Source: Candidatus Saccharicenans sp. (GTDB lineage Bacteria; Acidobacteriota; Aminicenantia; Aminicenantales; Saccharicenantaceae). From it: 46,721 nucleotides of DNA. Where the stretch lies: NCBI GenBank assembly GCA_024653215.1, contig JANLFU010000013.1:1-46721 (forward strand). Reading direction: 5' to 3'. The position numbers and the translations under genes are program-made. The notes under the pieces are model-generated. The model made no database searches, was not told where the DNA came from, and saw only the letters and a list, made by a program, of their open reading frames with translations. How positions within the stretch are numbered: position 1 is the first letter of the stretch; every line of letters begins with the position of its first letter. This document shows positions 25,262-32,981 of the stretch, in pieces.

Positions 25262-26146
25262 ATGATAGACGGAGTTGTTGACCTTCATATCCATTCTTCT
25301 TTCAGCTGCGACGGTGACTATTCACCCGAAGAGCTGGTCAGAATGGCCAGGGAGGAAGGATTCCGGGCCATAGCCATAGCCGACCATGATACGGTAGGGG
25401 CCTATCCAGAAGCCATCGAGGCCGGCGAGCGGGGAGGTGTGGAGGTAATCCCCAGCATCGAGGTCACGACCGTCTTTGACGGCCGCGAATTTCACCTGAT
25501 GCTGCCCTTCGTCGACTGGGAAAGCGAGGCCATAAAATACATAATTTCCAGGATGGAACTTTCCCGGGTGGAAGAAGCCCGGACCAGGGTGGCCAGGCTC
25601 CGGGAGAACGGCCTGGAAATCGACTGGGAGGAAGTCTGGGAGAAATCAGGGCAGACCCCGCCGCTCGGAGTCAAGATTGCCCAGATCCTTCTGGACAAAC
25701 CGGAAAGCCGGCTTAACCCGGACCTCCAGAAATATTATGACGAGGACCGGCAGCCGAAGGCCCCCTACGTTTTCTACCAGGATTTCTTCACCGAAGGGGC
25801 CCCGGCTTACGTTCCCAAACAGCACATCTTGCTCGAGGAAGTCCTACACCTGGCCCCGCTCACCGGCGGAGTGCCGGTCCTGTCCCATCCCGGCGCCTAT
25901 TTTCAGAGGACAACCAGGGAAGATTTGATGTTCCTCAAGGAGCTCGGGCTCAAGGGCCTGGAAGTCTATACTTCTTACCATGACGCCAACGAAACCGAAT
26001 ATTACCTGAGCCTGGCCCGGGAGCTGGACCTGGTGGCCACCGCCGGTTCTGATTTCCACGGGAAGATCAAGCCCGGGGTAAAATTTGGCTTGATAAAAAA
26101 CGGCGATTATTCTATGGTGGAAAAGTTAAGGGAGAGAAGGGCCTGA
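25262..26146 (+). CDS. PHP domain metal-dependent phosphoesterase
   Basis: A 294-residue PHP-superfamily protein. Metal ligands are visible as DLHIHSSFSCDG (D7, H9, H11), ADHDT (40-44), SIEVTT (E67), VLSHPG, and the C-terminal GSDFHG. This is the stand-alone PHP branch whose known members include RNase AM (5'-3' trimming of short RNA) and nucleotide 3',5'-bisphosphate phosphatases. Between the ligand blocks lies an additional helical segment (about 85-165), normal for this branch. The stop overlaps the cvpA-like start by one base, so the two are translationally coupled. No clear ribosome site precedes the ATG. Confidence 0.9.
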   Translation: MIDGVVDLHIHSSFSCDGDYSPEELVRMAREEGFRAIAIADHDTVGAYPEAIEAGERGGVEVIPSIEVTTVFDGREFHLMLPFVDWESEAIKYIISRMELSRVEEARTRVARLRENGLEIDWEEVWEKSGQTPPLGVKIAQILLDKPESRLNPDLQKYYDEDRQPKAPYVFYQDFFTEGAPAYVPKQHILLEEVLHLAPLTGGVPVLSHPGAYFQRTTREDLMFLKELGLKGLEVYTSYHDANETEYYLSLARELDLVATAGSDFHGKIKPGVKFGLIKNGDYSMVEKLRERRA

Positions 26147-26688
26147 TGTCCTTTCATCTGAACTGGCTTGATACCCTGCTGCTGGTCATTCTTCTTATTA
26201 CTTTTATTATCGGGCTGGTCAAGGGTTTTATCAGGCAGATAATCGGCATCCTGGCCGTGGTGGCCGGCATAATTTTGGCTTCCCGCTATTACGGCTGGCT
26301 TTCCTGGCAGTTGTTCAGCCGGATTGAATCGGACTTCTGGAGAAACGGGCTGAGCTTCCTGGTAATCTTCTTCGGGGTGGTCCTGGTCGGCTGGTTGATA
26401 GGCTTTCTTCTCAGTAAGCTGATGAAGGGCACTCTCAGCCTGGCCAACCACCTGCTGGGTGGCGCCCTGGGACTGTTAAAGGGAGCCCTGATCGGGGCGG
26501 TAATAATTTTTGCCATGCTCAGCTTTGATTTCCAGAGACAGGCCATAATCGGCTCCCGGCTGGCTCCGGCCATGGTCAAAATATCCCGGGCCATCGTTTT
26601 GCTAATTCCGCAGAACCTCAGAGAACGTTTTAGCGATACGGTGAAAAGGTACGAGGGTAAAGGAGGACGGCATGAGCAAAAAATATGA
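26146..26688 (+). CDS. CvpA family inner-membrane protein
   Basis: A 180-residue protein with four predicted membrane helices (about 8-26, 30-47, 67-88, 100-124). LDTLLLVILLITFIIGLVKGFIRQ matches the CvpA/colicin V production N-terminus (D-hydrophobic-GxxKG), and HLLGGALGLLKGALIGAV is the second conserved Gly-rich block. CvpA-family proteins affect envelope stress tolerance and colicin V export, but the molecular function is not settled. It overlaps the PHP gene upstream by one base and the Fis-like gene downstream by 17 bp, forming a tight three-gene operon. Confidence 0.88.
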   Translation: MSFHLNWLDTLLLVILLITFIIGLVKGFIRQIIGILAVVAGIILASRYYGWLSWQLFSRIESDFWRNGLSFLVIFFGVVLVGWLIGFLLSKLMKGTLSLANHLLGGALGLLKGALIGAVIIFAMLSFDFQRQAIIGSRLAPAMVKISRAIVLLIPQNLRERFSDTVKRYEGKGGRHEQKI

Positions 26689-26908
26689 AGAATTAACCAT
26701 CCACCAGAAGCTGGAATCGCTGATTCACGACATGGTCGAGAAGGAAATACACCTCAAGGAAGCCCTGGCCGAGTTTGAGAAGATTTACCTGGAGACGGCC
26801 GCCTCCAAGTACCGGGCCAACAAGTCAAAGATGGCCCAGGCCCTCGGCATTCATCGCAATACCCTCCATAACCGCTTCAAGGTCCTGAAAATAAAGAAGA
26901 AAAAATAG
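26672..26908 (+). CDS. Small Fis-like helix-turn-helix DNA-binding protein
   Basis: A 78-residue protein. The N-terminal half is a charged helix (MVEKEIHLKEALAEFEKIY), and the C-terminal MAQALGIHRNTLHNRFKVLKI (about 53-73) is a Fis-type helix-turn-helix. The same HTH is found at the C-terminus of NtrC-type sigma-54 activators, where the pattern is also LGIxRNTLxxKL. Here it is stand-alone, with no AAA+ domain. GGAGG lies before the ATG inside the upstream cvpA-like gene. It is followed by the groESL promoter. Targets are unknown; a Fis-like architectural or regulatory role is inferred. Confidence 0.85.
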   Translation: MSKKYEELTIHQKLESLIHDMVEKEIHLKEALAEFEKIYLETAASKYRANKSKMAQALGIHRNTLHNRFKVLKIKKKK

Positions 26909-26949
26909 CAGTCCCGGGTCTAGTCTGCTAAAATTTTAATCAGAAAATC

Positions 26950-26978
26950 TTGACAATTTTCCTGTCATATTTTATAAT
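26950..26978 (+). promoter_or_regulatory. Consensus sigma-70 promoter of groESL
   Basis: TTGACA (26950-26955) and TATAAT (26973-26978) are both perfect and separated by 17 bp. The CIRCE-like operator begins at the last base of the -10. Confidence 0.92.
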
Positions 26979-27004
26979 TAGCACTCTAAAAATCAGACTG
27001 CTAA
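26978..27004 (+). promoter_or_regulatory. CIRCE-like operator (HrcA binding site) of groESL
   Basis: TTAGCACTC, nine bases, then GACTGCTAA. The canonical element is TTAGCACTC-N9-GAGTGCTAA, so the right arm has one mismatch (C for G). Overlap with the -10 and start region fits repression by HrcA, which is not encoded in this window. Confidence 0.88.
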
Positions 27005-27029
27005 ATTAATCTAAGTAAGGAGGTCTTTC

Positions 27030-27320
27030 ATGAAGATTCAACCCCTTTATGACCGTGTTCTCTTAAAAAGGATTGAAGAACAGGAAGTGAAGAGGGGAAA
27101 CATCATCATCCCCGACACCGCCAAGGAAAAACCCCAGGAAGCTGAGGTTATCGAGGTAGGCAAGGGGAGGGTGACCGAAGACGGAAAGGTAGTTCCCCTG
27201 ACCGTTAAGAAGGGCGATCGCGTGCTCATCGGCAAGTACAGTGGCACCGAGGTGACCATTGACGGCGTGGAGCACGTCATCGTCCGCGAAGAAGAGATCC
27301 TGGCAGTAATAACCAAGTAA
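27030..27320 (+). CDS. groES: Co-chaperonin GroES
   Basis: A 96-residue heptameric lid of the GroEL chamber. [44 protein letters not shown] covers the N-terminal strand, the mobile loop (with III as the hydrophobic tripeptide that docks to GroEL) and the roof hairpin. [20 protein letters not shown] and REEEILAVI complete the fold. AAGGAGG precedes the ATG. It is transcribed with groEL, which begins 18 bp later, from the CIRCE-controlled promoter, so induction by heat or unfolded protein is expected. Confidence 0.98.
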   Translation: MKIQPLYDRVLLKRIEEQEVKRGNIIIPDTAKEKPQEAEVIEVGKGRVTEDGKVVPLTVKKGDRVLIGKYSGTEVTIDGVEHVIVREEEILAVITK

Positions 27321-27338
27321 AGGGAAAGGAGGTAGACA

Positions 27339-28955
27339 ATGGCTAAACAAATTATCGTTGGAGACGAAGCCAGACAGGCTTTACTCAGAGGCGTTAACAT
27401 CCTGAGCAACGTGGTCAAGGCCACCCTGGGACCGCGAGGCAAGAACATTATCCTGGACAAGAAATTCGGTTCCCCCACCAGCACCAAGGACGGTGTGACC
27501 GTGGCCAAGGAAATCGAACTGAAAGACCCCTGGGAGAACATGGGCGCCCAGCTGGTCAAGGAAGTCGCTTCCAAGACTTCCGACGTGGCCGGTGACGGCA
27601 CCACCACCGCCACCGTCCTGGCCCAGATCATCTATGCCGAGGGCATCAAGCACGTAACAGCCGGTCGGAACCCCAACCTGATCAAGAAGGGAATCGACCG
27701 GGCCGTGGAAGAGGTGGTTAAAGAGCTCAAGAGCATGAGCCGGGAAGTGACCGGCGAGATGATTGCCCAGGTTGGCGCCATCTCCGCCAACAACGACGAG
27801 TCCATCGGCAAGATCATCGCCGAGGCCATGGAGAAAGTTGGCAAGGACGGCGTTATCACCGTGGAAGAGGCCAAGGGCCTGGAGACCACCCTGGAATTTG
27901 TCGAGGGTATGCAGTTTGACCGCGGCTATCTCTCCCCCTATTTCATCACCGACCCGGAGAGAATGGAGTGCGTCCTGGAGAATCCGCTGATCCTGCTCCA
28001 TGAGAAGAAGATCTCCAACCTGCGGGAGTTCCTGCCCCTGCTGGAAAGCGTGGCCAAGATGGGCCGGGCCCTGCTGGTTGTGGCCGAAGAAGTCGAGGGT
28101 GAAGCCCTGGCCACCCTGGTGGTCAACAAGCTGAAGGGCACCCTGATGTGCTGCGCGGTCAAGGCCCCCGGTTTTGGCGACAGACGGAAGGCCATGCTGG
28201 AAGACATTGCCATCCTGACCGGCGGCAAGGTCATCACCGAAGACATCGGCGTCAAGCTGGAAAATGTCACCCTGGACTGGCTGGGTGAAGCGGCCAAGGT
28301 TGTGGTGGACAAGGATAACACCACCATCGTCGAGGGTAAAGGCAAGCACAGCGAGATCCAGGCCAGGATCAAGCAGATCCGGACCCAGATCGAAGAGACC
28401 ACTTCCGATTACGACCGCGAGAAGCTGCAGGAAAGACTGGCCAAGATGGTCGGCGGCGTGGCCCTGATCAAGGTCGGCGCGGCCACCGAGACCGAGCTCA
28501 AGGAAAAGAAAGCCCGGGTCGAAGATGCCATGCATGCCACCAAGGCGGCCGTGGAAGAGGGTATCGTCCCCGGTGGCGGAGTGGCCCTGCTGCGCTGCCA
28601 GAAGGCCCTGGAAAAGCTGAACCTGGACGGCGATATGCAGATCGGTGTCCAGATTATCCGCCGGGCCATTGAAGAGCCGCTGCGCCAGATTGCCGAGAAC
28701 GCCGGGCACGAGGGCTCCATCGTGGTGGAGAAGGTCCGGGAAATGAAGCAGGATTTCGGGTTCAACGCCCTGACCGAAAAGTACGAGGACATGATCAAGG
28801 CCGGAATCGTCGACCCGACCAAGGTCGTCCGCACCGCCCTGCAGAATGCCTCCAGTATCGCCGGCCTGCTGCTGACCACCGAAGGTTGCGTTACCGAGAT
28901 TCCCGAGGAAGAGAAGAAGCCGTCCTATCCCACCCCGCCCAGCGACATGTATTGA
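27339..28955 (+). CDS. groEL: Chaperonin GroEL with an atypical C-terminal tail
   Basis: A 538-residue group I chaperonin. The ATP-binding [11 protein letters not shown] (31-41) and [15 protein letters not shown] (about 83-97) and the C-terminal equatorial [13 protein letters not shown] are intact. The apical domain (about 190-375) includes [21 protein letters not shown], the substrate- and GroES-binding side. The tail ends [17 protein letters not shown] and lacks the Gly-Gly-Met repeats that line the chamber floor in most bacterial GroELs. It follows groES by 18 bp with GGAGG before the ATG, and a strong terminator follows. Confidence 0.98.
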   Translation: MAKQIIVGDEARQALLRGVNILSNVVKATLGPRGKNIILDKKFGSPTSTKDGVTVAKEIELKDPWENMGAQLVKEVASKTSDVAGDGTTTATVLAQIIYAEGIKHVTAGRNPNLIKKGIDRAVEEVVKELKSMSREVTGEMIAQVGAISANNDESIGKIIAEAMEKVGKDGVITVEEAKGLETTLEFVEGMQFDRGYLSPYFITDPERMECVLENPLILLHEKKISNLREFLPLLESVAKMGRALLVVAEEVEGEALATLVVNKLKGTLMCCAVKAPGFGDRRKAMLEDIAILTGGKVITEDIGVKLENVTLDWLGEAAKVVVDKDNTTIVEGKGKHSEIQARIKQIRTQIEETTSDYDREKLQERLAKMVGGVALIKVGAATETELKEKKARVEDAMHATKAAVEEGIVPGGGVALLRCQKALEKLNLDGDMQIGVQIIRRAIEEPLRQIAENAGHEGSIVVEKVREMKQDFGFNALTEKYEDMIKAGIVDPTKVVRTALQNASSIAGLLLTTEGCVTEIPEEEKKPSYPTPPSDMY

Positions 28956-28984
28956 TAGCTGATAATCGCGGCAGTTGACGATAA

Positions 28985-29023
28985 GGCCGCTTCCGGGTTG
29001 ACCGGAAGCGGCCTTTCTTTTTT
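28985..29023 (+). terminator. Rho-independent terminator of groESL
   Basis: A perfect 12-bp stem GGCCGCTTCCGG / CCGGAAGCGGCC around a five-base loop is followed by TTTCTTTTTT. Confidence 0.95.
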
Positions 29024-29051
29024 GAGCCAGTAAGCTGGCTTGTGGTATATT
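29022..29051 (+). promoter_or_regulatory. Possible promoter of lptFG
   Basis: TTGAGC (29022-29027), an 18-bp spacer, and TATATT (29046-29051) preceded by the extended -10 bases TGG. The -35 overlaps the T-run of the groEL terminator. Confidence 0.45.
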
Positions 29052-29087
29052 AGGCCCGTTGATGACATCCGGTCATAGAAAATTCAG

Positions 29088-31385
29088 ATGAAGATTCTCG
29101 ACCGTTATCTCCTGCGGGAAATTGTGCCGGCCTTCCTGATTTCCCTGGGTTTTATCATCCTGGTGATGCTGATGAACGAACTGTTCTACCTGGCCGAGAT
29201 TTTCCTGACCAGGGAGGTACCGGTAAAGATTATTCTCAGGGTCCTGTTCTACCTGCTGCCCTCCATCCTGGCCCTGGCCCTGCCCCTGGCCTTCATGGCC
29301 GGGGTCCTGGGCGGGCTGGGCCGCCTGGCCGGCGACCGCGAGACCGAGGCCCTGAGGCTGCTGGGCATAAGTCCGGGCCGGGTGCTAAAGCCGGTCTGGC
29401 TGCTGGGCACCGTTCTTTTCCTGGTCAGCCTGAGTTTTACCTTCTGGCTTACCCCGGCCGCTAATTACCGCTGGCTGCAGACCATGGTCAATTCCGTCCT
29501 GAGCGAGGTCAGGCTGGAGCTGGAGCCGGGCCGATTTGTGGAATCGTTGCCGGGGAAGGTTATTTACCTGGAAAGCCCGGGAACGGACCGGGATTGGCGG
29601 GATGTCTTCATCTATCAGAAAGATGAAACCGGCAGGGTGGAAATAATCTCGGCCCGGGAGGGCAGGCTGGTAATCCAGCCGGAGCGGCAGGAAGCCTGGA
29701 TGTTGCTGGAGAAGGGCCGGGTTTACCGGTTGCTCCCTGAGGACCCGGACAGCCTGAACCTGGTTGAGTTTGACAGAAGCCAGCAGGCGCTGGAGCTAGG
29801 GGGACTCAGGCCAAACTTTTCGCTGGAAAAAAAGAGCCGCGAGAAAAGCATAAGGGAGCTCTGGCTCGACCGGGAACGCCTGGCGGGTAAGAACAACCCG
29901 GAAAGCCGCCTGGTGGCCCTCGAACTTCACAAGAGGCTGAGCCTGCCGGCCACCTGCCTTCTGTTTGTCTTTTTGGGAGTCGGGCTCGGCTGGAGGCGGT
30001 GGCCCGGGGGGAAACTGGGCGGTTTTGGCCTGAGCCTGCTCGTAATCCTGGCTTACTATTTTCTCCTGGTGGCCGGCGAACAGAAAGCCCTGCAGGGTAG
30101 CCTGGCCCCCTGGCTGGCCATGTGGCTGCCCAACCTCATCATCCTGGGTATGGGCCTGTATTTCTTTATTCAGGCCCTCAGAAAGGATCGGCCCGGGACA
30201 AGCTTAAGTCTGGCTCAAATCAAGAAGGCCATATCCCGGTTAAGCGAGAAAAGGGGTTTGTTCAGAACAATGACTGTAACCACGGCTGCGGGCCGCGGTG
30301 TTTTTCCCTCCCTGGTTGACGGCTATATATTTTCCAGGTTCTTACGCTGGCTGGCTCAATTATTTCTGGCCCTGCTGCTGGTCATGGCCACAGTAACTTT
30401 TCTACTCAGGCTGGAGCTAATCAGGGGTGGTGATAAGACCATAAAGGACCTGCTGGCCTTTATCTGGTTCAAGATCCCGGAATTTATCCTGTTCAGCCTT
30501 CTGCTGGCCATCCCGGCTGCGGCCGCCCTTAGCCTGGGGCTTCTCCACCGTCGAAAGGAAATGCTGGCCTTAATTTCCTCGGGCCTGAGCTACTGGCGGG
30601 TGGTGCGCTCCCTGCTAATTTTCGGGCTGCTGCTGACGCCGCTGATATTCGTCTGGCAAGACAGGGTCTTAAGCCGGAGTAATTTCCGGGCCGAGGAACT
30701 CTGGGCCCGGCTCTCTGACCGGCCGGTTCGGACTTTCAGTTACCTCAACCGCTACTGGCTCCGCTCACGAGCCGATGGTCGTTTCTATCATTACGAGCTG
30801 CTGCAACCTGACCGGCGAACCCTTTCTCGCCTGTTGATTCTGGAAGAAGCGGTTGAAGAGCCGGGCTTCAGGAAGATAGTTTATGCCGGCGAGGCCCGGG
30901 TTCAGGGTGACCGTGTTATCCTGAAAGAGGGCTGGGAGAGGTCTTTTTCCGGGCAGGAGTCAGAGCTTAAAAGGTTCAGCCTGACAACTCTGGAATTGAA
31001 TGGAGCGGAAGAATATTTCTTCAAGGAATGGAAAGAGCCGGCTACCATGAAATTCTCAGAGCTTAAAAATTACGCCCGGGAACTGGAAGACACGGGCCTG
31101 CCGGGAAACCGTTTTCTCCTGGAAGCCTGGTTCCGCCTGGCTTTCTCACTTTCCGGGCTGGTGCTGGTCCTCCTGGCCTGCGCCTCGGCCGGTCTCCTGG
31201 CCCCCAGGGGGTTTCTCTGGCCCCTGGCCGCCAGCCTGGTGGCCACATTCATTTACTGGCAGGGACTGGCCATCTTCCGCAGTTTGGGCCTGGCCGGGCT
31301 CCTGGGAACTTCGACGGCCGCCTGGAGCGCACCGATAGCCTTTCTGCTGCTGGGGACTTATCTTCTGCTCAGGGTCAGGACCTGA
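29088..31385 (+). CDS. lptFG: LptF-LptG fusion: both membrane subunits of the LPS export ABC transporter in one chain
   Basis: A 765-residue protein with two consecutive YjgP/YjgQ (LptF/LptG) domains. Half one, about 1-365: MKILDRYLLREIVPAFLISLGF, helices to about 120, a periplasmic beta-jellyroll (about 130-260, EIISAREGRLVIQPE), then LALELHKRLSLPATCLLFVFLGVGLG and two further helices. Half two begins after a linker at about 405: DGYIFSRFLRWLAQLFLALLLV, with its own jellyroll (about 520-670) and three C-terminal helices. LptB2FG extracts LPS from the inner membrane; LptF and LptG are normally separate proteins of about 360 residues. No lptB is nearby. No strong ribosome site precedes the ATG. 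It is convergent with the nuclease gene (11 bp apart). Confidence 0.92.
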   Translation: MKILDRYLLREIVPAFLISLGFIILVMLMNELFYLAEIFLTREVPVKIILRVLFYLLPSILALALPLAFMAGVLGGLGRLAGDRETEALRLLGISPGRVLKPVWLLGTVLFLVSLSFTFWLTPAANYRWLQTMVNSVLSEVRLELEPGRFVESLPGKVIYLESPGTDRDWRDVFIYQKDETGRVEIISAREGRLVIQPERQEAWMLLEKGRVYRLLPEDPDSLNLVEFDRSQQALELGGLRPNFSLEKKSREKSIRELWLDRERLAGKNNPESRLVALELHKRLSLPATCLLFVFLGVGLGWRRWPGGKLGGFGLSLLVILAYYFLLVAGEQKALQGSLAPWLAMWLPNLIILGMGLYFFIQALRKDRPGTSLSLAQIKKAISRLSEKRGLFRTMTVTTAAGRGVFPSLVDGYIFSRFLRWLAQLFLALLLVMATVTFLLRLELIRGGDKTIKDLLAFIWFKIPEFILFSLLLAIPAAAALSLGLLHRRKEMLALISSGLSYWRVVRSLLIFGLLLTPLIFVWQDRVLSRSNFRAEELWARLSDRPVRTFSYLNRYWLRSRADGRFYHYELLQPDRRTLSRLLILEEAVEEPGFRKIVYAGEARVQGDRVILKEGWERSFSGQESELKRFSLTTLELNGAEEYFFKEWKEPATMKFSELKNYARELEDTGLPGNRFLLEAWFRLAFSLSGLVLVLLACASAGLLAPRGFLWPLAASLVATFIYWQGLAIFRSLGLAGLLGTSTAAWSAPIAFLLLGTYLLLRVRT

Positions 31386-31396
31386 CAGCGGAAGGA

Positions 31397-31882
31397 TTAC
31401 ATCTTGTACTTGCCCAGGTCTTCCGGTTTCAGGCTCTCCAGCCACTGCCTGAGTTTTTCGGAATTTTCCAGGTTTTCTTCGTTTTTCAGGCTGTGGGCTT
31501 TTTTGATGACTTCCTCGTCCACGTATATCGGGGCGTTCAGCCGGAGGGCCAGGGCAATGGCATCGGAAGGCCTGGAATCTATGAGGTAGGGAACGTCGTT
31601 ATGGCGGCAGTGGATGATGGCATAGAAAGTATTGTCCCGGACATCGTTGACCACGATGCGGTCCACCGAGATCTGAAGCTGGTCCAGGAAATTCTTCATC
31701 AGGTCATGGGTCATCGGCCGCGGGGTGGGCACCCCTTCCAGGCTGAGGGCGATGGCGTTGGCTTCGAAGACACCGATCCAGATGGGCAGGATCCGGTCGG
31801 ACAGCGGGTCTTCCAGGACGACGATGGGCATCTTGGAAATCGGGTCCACCACCAGACCCTTTATTTTCATAAGAATTTCCAT
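31397..31882 (-). CDS. Bifunctional nuclease family (DUF151) protein
   Basis: A 161-residue cytoplasmic protein of the DUF151/bifunctional nuclease family. MKIKGLVVDPISKMPIVVLEDPLSDRILPIWIGVFEANAIALSLEG (5-50) is diagnostic, and DSRPSDAIALALRLNAPIYVDEEVI (about 101-125) is the second conserved block. The C-terminal 30 residues are charged helix. Plant and bacterial relatives have been described as having RNase and DNase activity; the role in this organism is unknown. The ATG at 31882 follows GAGGGAGC; the Met four codons later is less well placed. It converges with lptFG and is divergent from the short GWxTD gene. Confidence 0.93.
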   Translation of the reverse strand: MEILMKIKGLVVDPISKMPIVVLEDPLSDRILPIWIGVFEANAIALSLEGVPTPRPMTHDLMKNFLDQLQISVDRIVVNDVRDNTFYAIIHCRHNDVPYLIDSRPSDAIALALRLNAPIYVDEEVIKKAHSLKNEENLENSEKLRQWLESLKPEDLGKYKM

Positions 31883-31993
31883 TCGAAGCTCCCTCTCTGT
31901 ACAAATTTAATATAGATTCGGGGGGATAAGTTGTCAAGGAAAAGCTGGCCGCGCTGGCTGGCTTTTGTCAACTGCCGGCAGTATCGCAGAATG

Positions 31994-32002
31994 TGGTATA
32001 AT
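31994..32002 (+). promoter_or_regulatory. Extended -10 promoter of the short GWxTD gene
   Basis: TGGTATAAT, an extended -10, with no clear -35. The -10 contains an ATG (32001), which argues that translation starts at the later ATG at 32016, 13 nt downstream. The leader would be about 7 nt. Confidence 0.55.
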
Positions 32003-32015
32003 GAACTCAACGACC

Positions 32016-32945
32016 ATGTTTAAAATCAAATCAAAAGGCTGGTGGGTTTCTTTTTTATTACTAGCAGTTCTGGCGATTTTCAGCCACTGCAGCAGCAGCC
32101 GGCAGGAAAAATCGCTTAAACCCGAGGAGAGAGAATTCCTGTCGACGGTCAGGTACACCATTACCTCCGAGGAAAGGCGGATTTTCCTCAAGTTGCCCCC
32201 GACCGAGCGGAAAAGTTTCATGGAAGAGTTCTGGAAGCGGCGAGACCCGCTTCCCGAAACGGCCATCAACGAGTTCAAGGAAGAATACTTTCTTCGCATC
32301 GAGCAGGCCAACAAGCTATTCGGCGAGGGCGGAAAACAGGGCTGGCTGAGCGACCGGGGCCGGATCTGGATTACCCTCGGGCCGCCCGACCACCGGGAGA
32401 CCTATCCCCGGGGGCAGAGCTTTTATGGTTTTCCGGTGGAAATCTGGCATTACGGTTTCTACCAGATTTATTTTATCGACCGGTTCTGGAACGGCAATTA
32501 CCAGCTGGACCCGGCCAGCGCCCGGCAGATTGCCGAGATCACCCAGGTCCAGGTCAGCTGGAACCAGCCCGGAGGCCGGTTGTTCCAGGGCAGCCGGGCC
32601 ATGGATTTTGAAGTCCGGATGGACAAGACCGGCGAGGGAAAAGCTTTAATTGTGGTCAGCCTGCCCTATAACCAGATCTGGTTTAAGGCCCAGCAGGACC
32701 GGCTGGAAACAGTTATCGAGGTCAGCCTGGAAATAGAGGATGCCGAGGGAAAGAAAGCTGGCGGAGACAGCCGGACGGTTGAAATTGCGGTGACTCCGCA
32801 GGAATTGAAGGACAGGTTTGATAAGACCTACGACCTGGAGTTTCAGGTCGGGGTCAGCGGCCGGGGACCGTTTACCCTGAAGGTTACGGTGGAGAACAAG
32901 ACCGAGAACAAGAAATCGGAAAAGAAACTCAAATTTGATTTTTGA
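32016..32945 (+). CDS. Short GWxTD domain protein, possible lipoprotein
   Basis: A 309-residue exported protein with only the GWxTD part. The N-terminal hydrophobic segment WWVSFLLLAVLAIFSHCSSS (9-28) may be a signal peptide; Cys25 could be lipidated, though His at -1 is unusual for a lipobox. The conserved core FMEEFWKRRDPLPETAINEF (68-87) is followed by the motif as GWLSD (109-113) and RIWITLGPPD. A beta-rich C-terminal part (about 150-305) follows; no TPRs are present. I place the start at 32016 because earlier in-frame ATGs fall in or before the -10. It converges with the second sulfatase-like gene, 36 bp away. Function unknown. Confidence 0.85.
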   Translation: MFKIKSKGWWVSFLLLAVLAIFSHCSSSRQEKSLKPEEREFLSTVRYTITSEERRIFLKLPPTERKSFMEEFWKRRDPLPETAINEFKEEYFLRIEQANKLFGEGGKQGWLSDRGRIWITLGPPDHRETYPRGQSFYGFPVEIWHYGFYQIYFIDRFWNGNYQLDPASARQIAEITQVQVSWNQPGGRLFQGSRAMDFEVRMDKTGEGKALIVVSLPYNQIWFKAQQDRLETVIEVSLEIEDAEGKKAGGDSRTVEIAVTPQELKDRFDKTYDLEFQVGVSGRGPFTLKVTVENKTENKKSEKKLKFDF

Positions 32946-32981
32946 AAAAGATTCGGGATAGCAGGGCAGCCGGCCTGTCGG

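Noticed and set aside
29088-31385. Reading the lptFG fusion as a sequencing error joining two genes
   Set aside because: The linker (about residues 365-405) is in frame without a start-codon/ribosome-site pair for a second gene, so a true fusion is simpler; read-level data would settle it.
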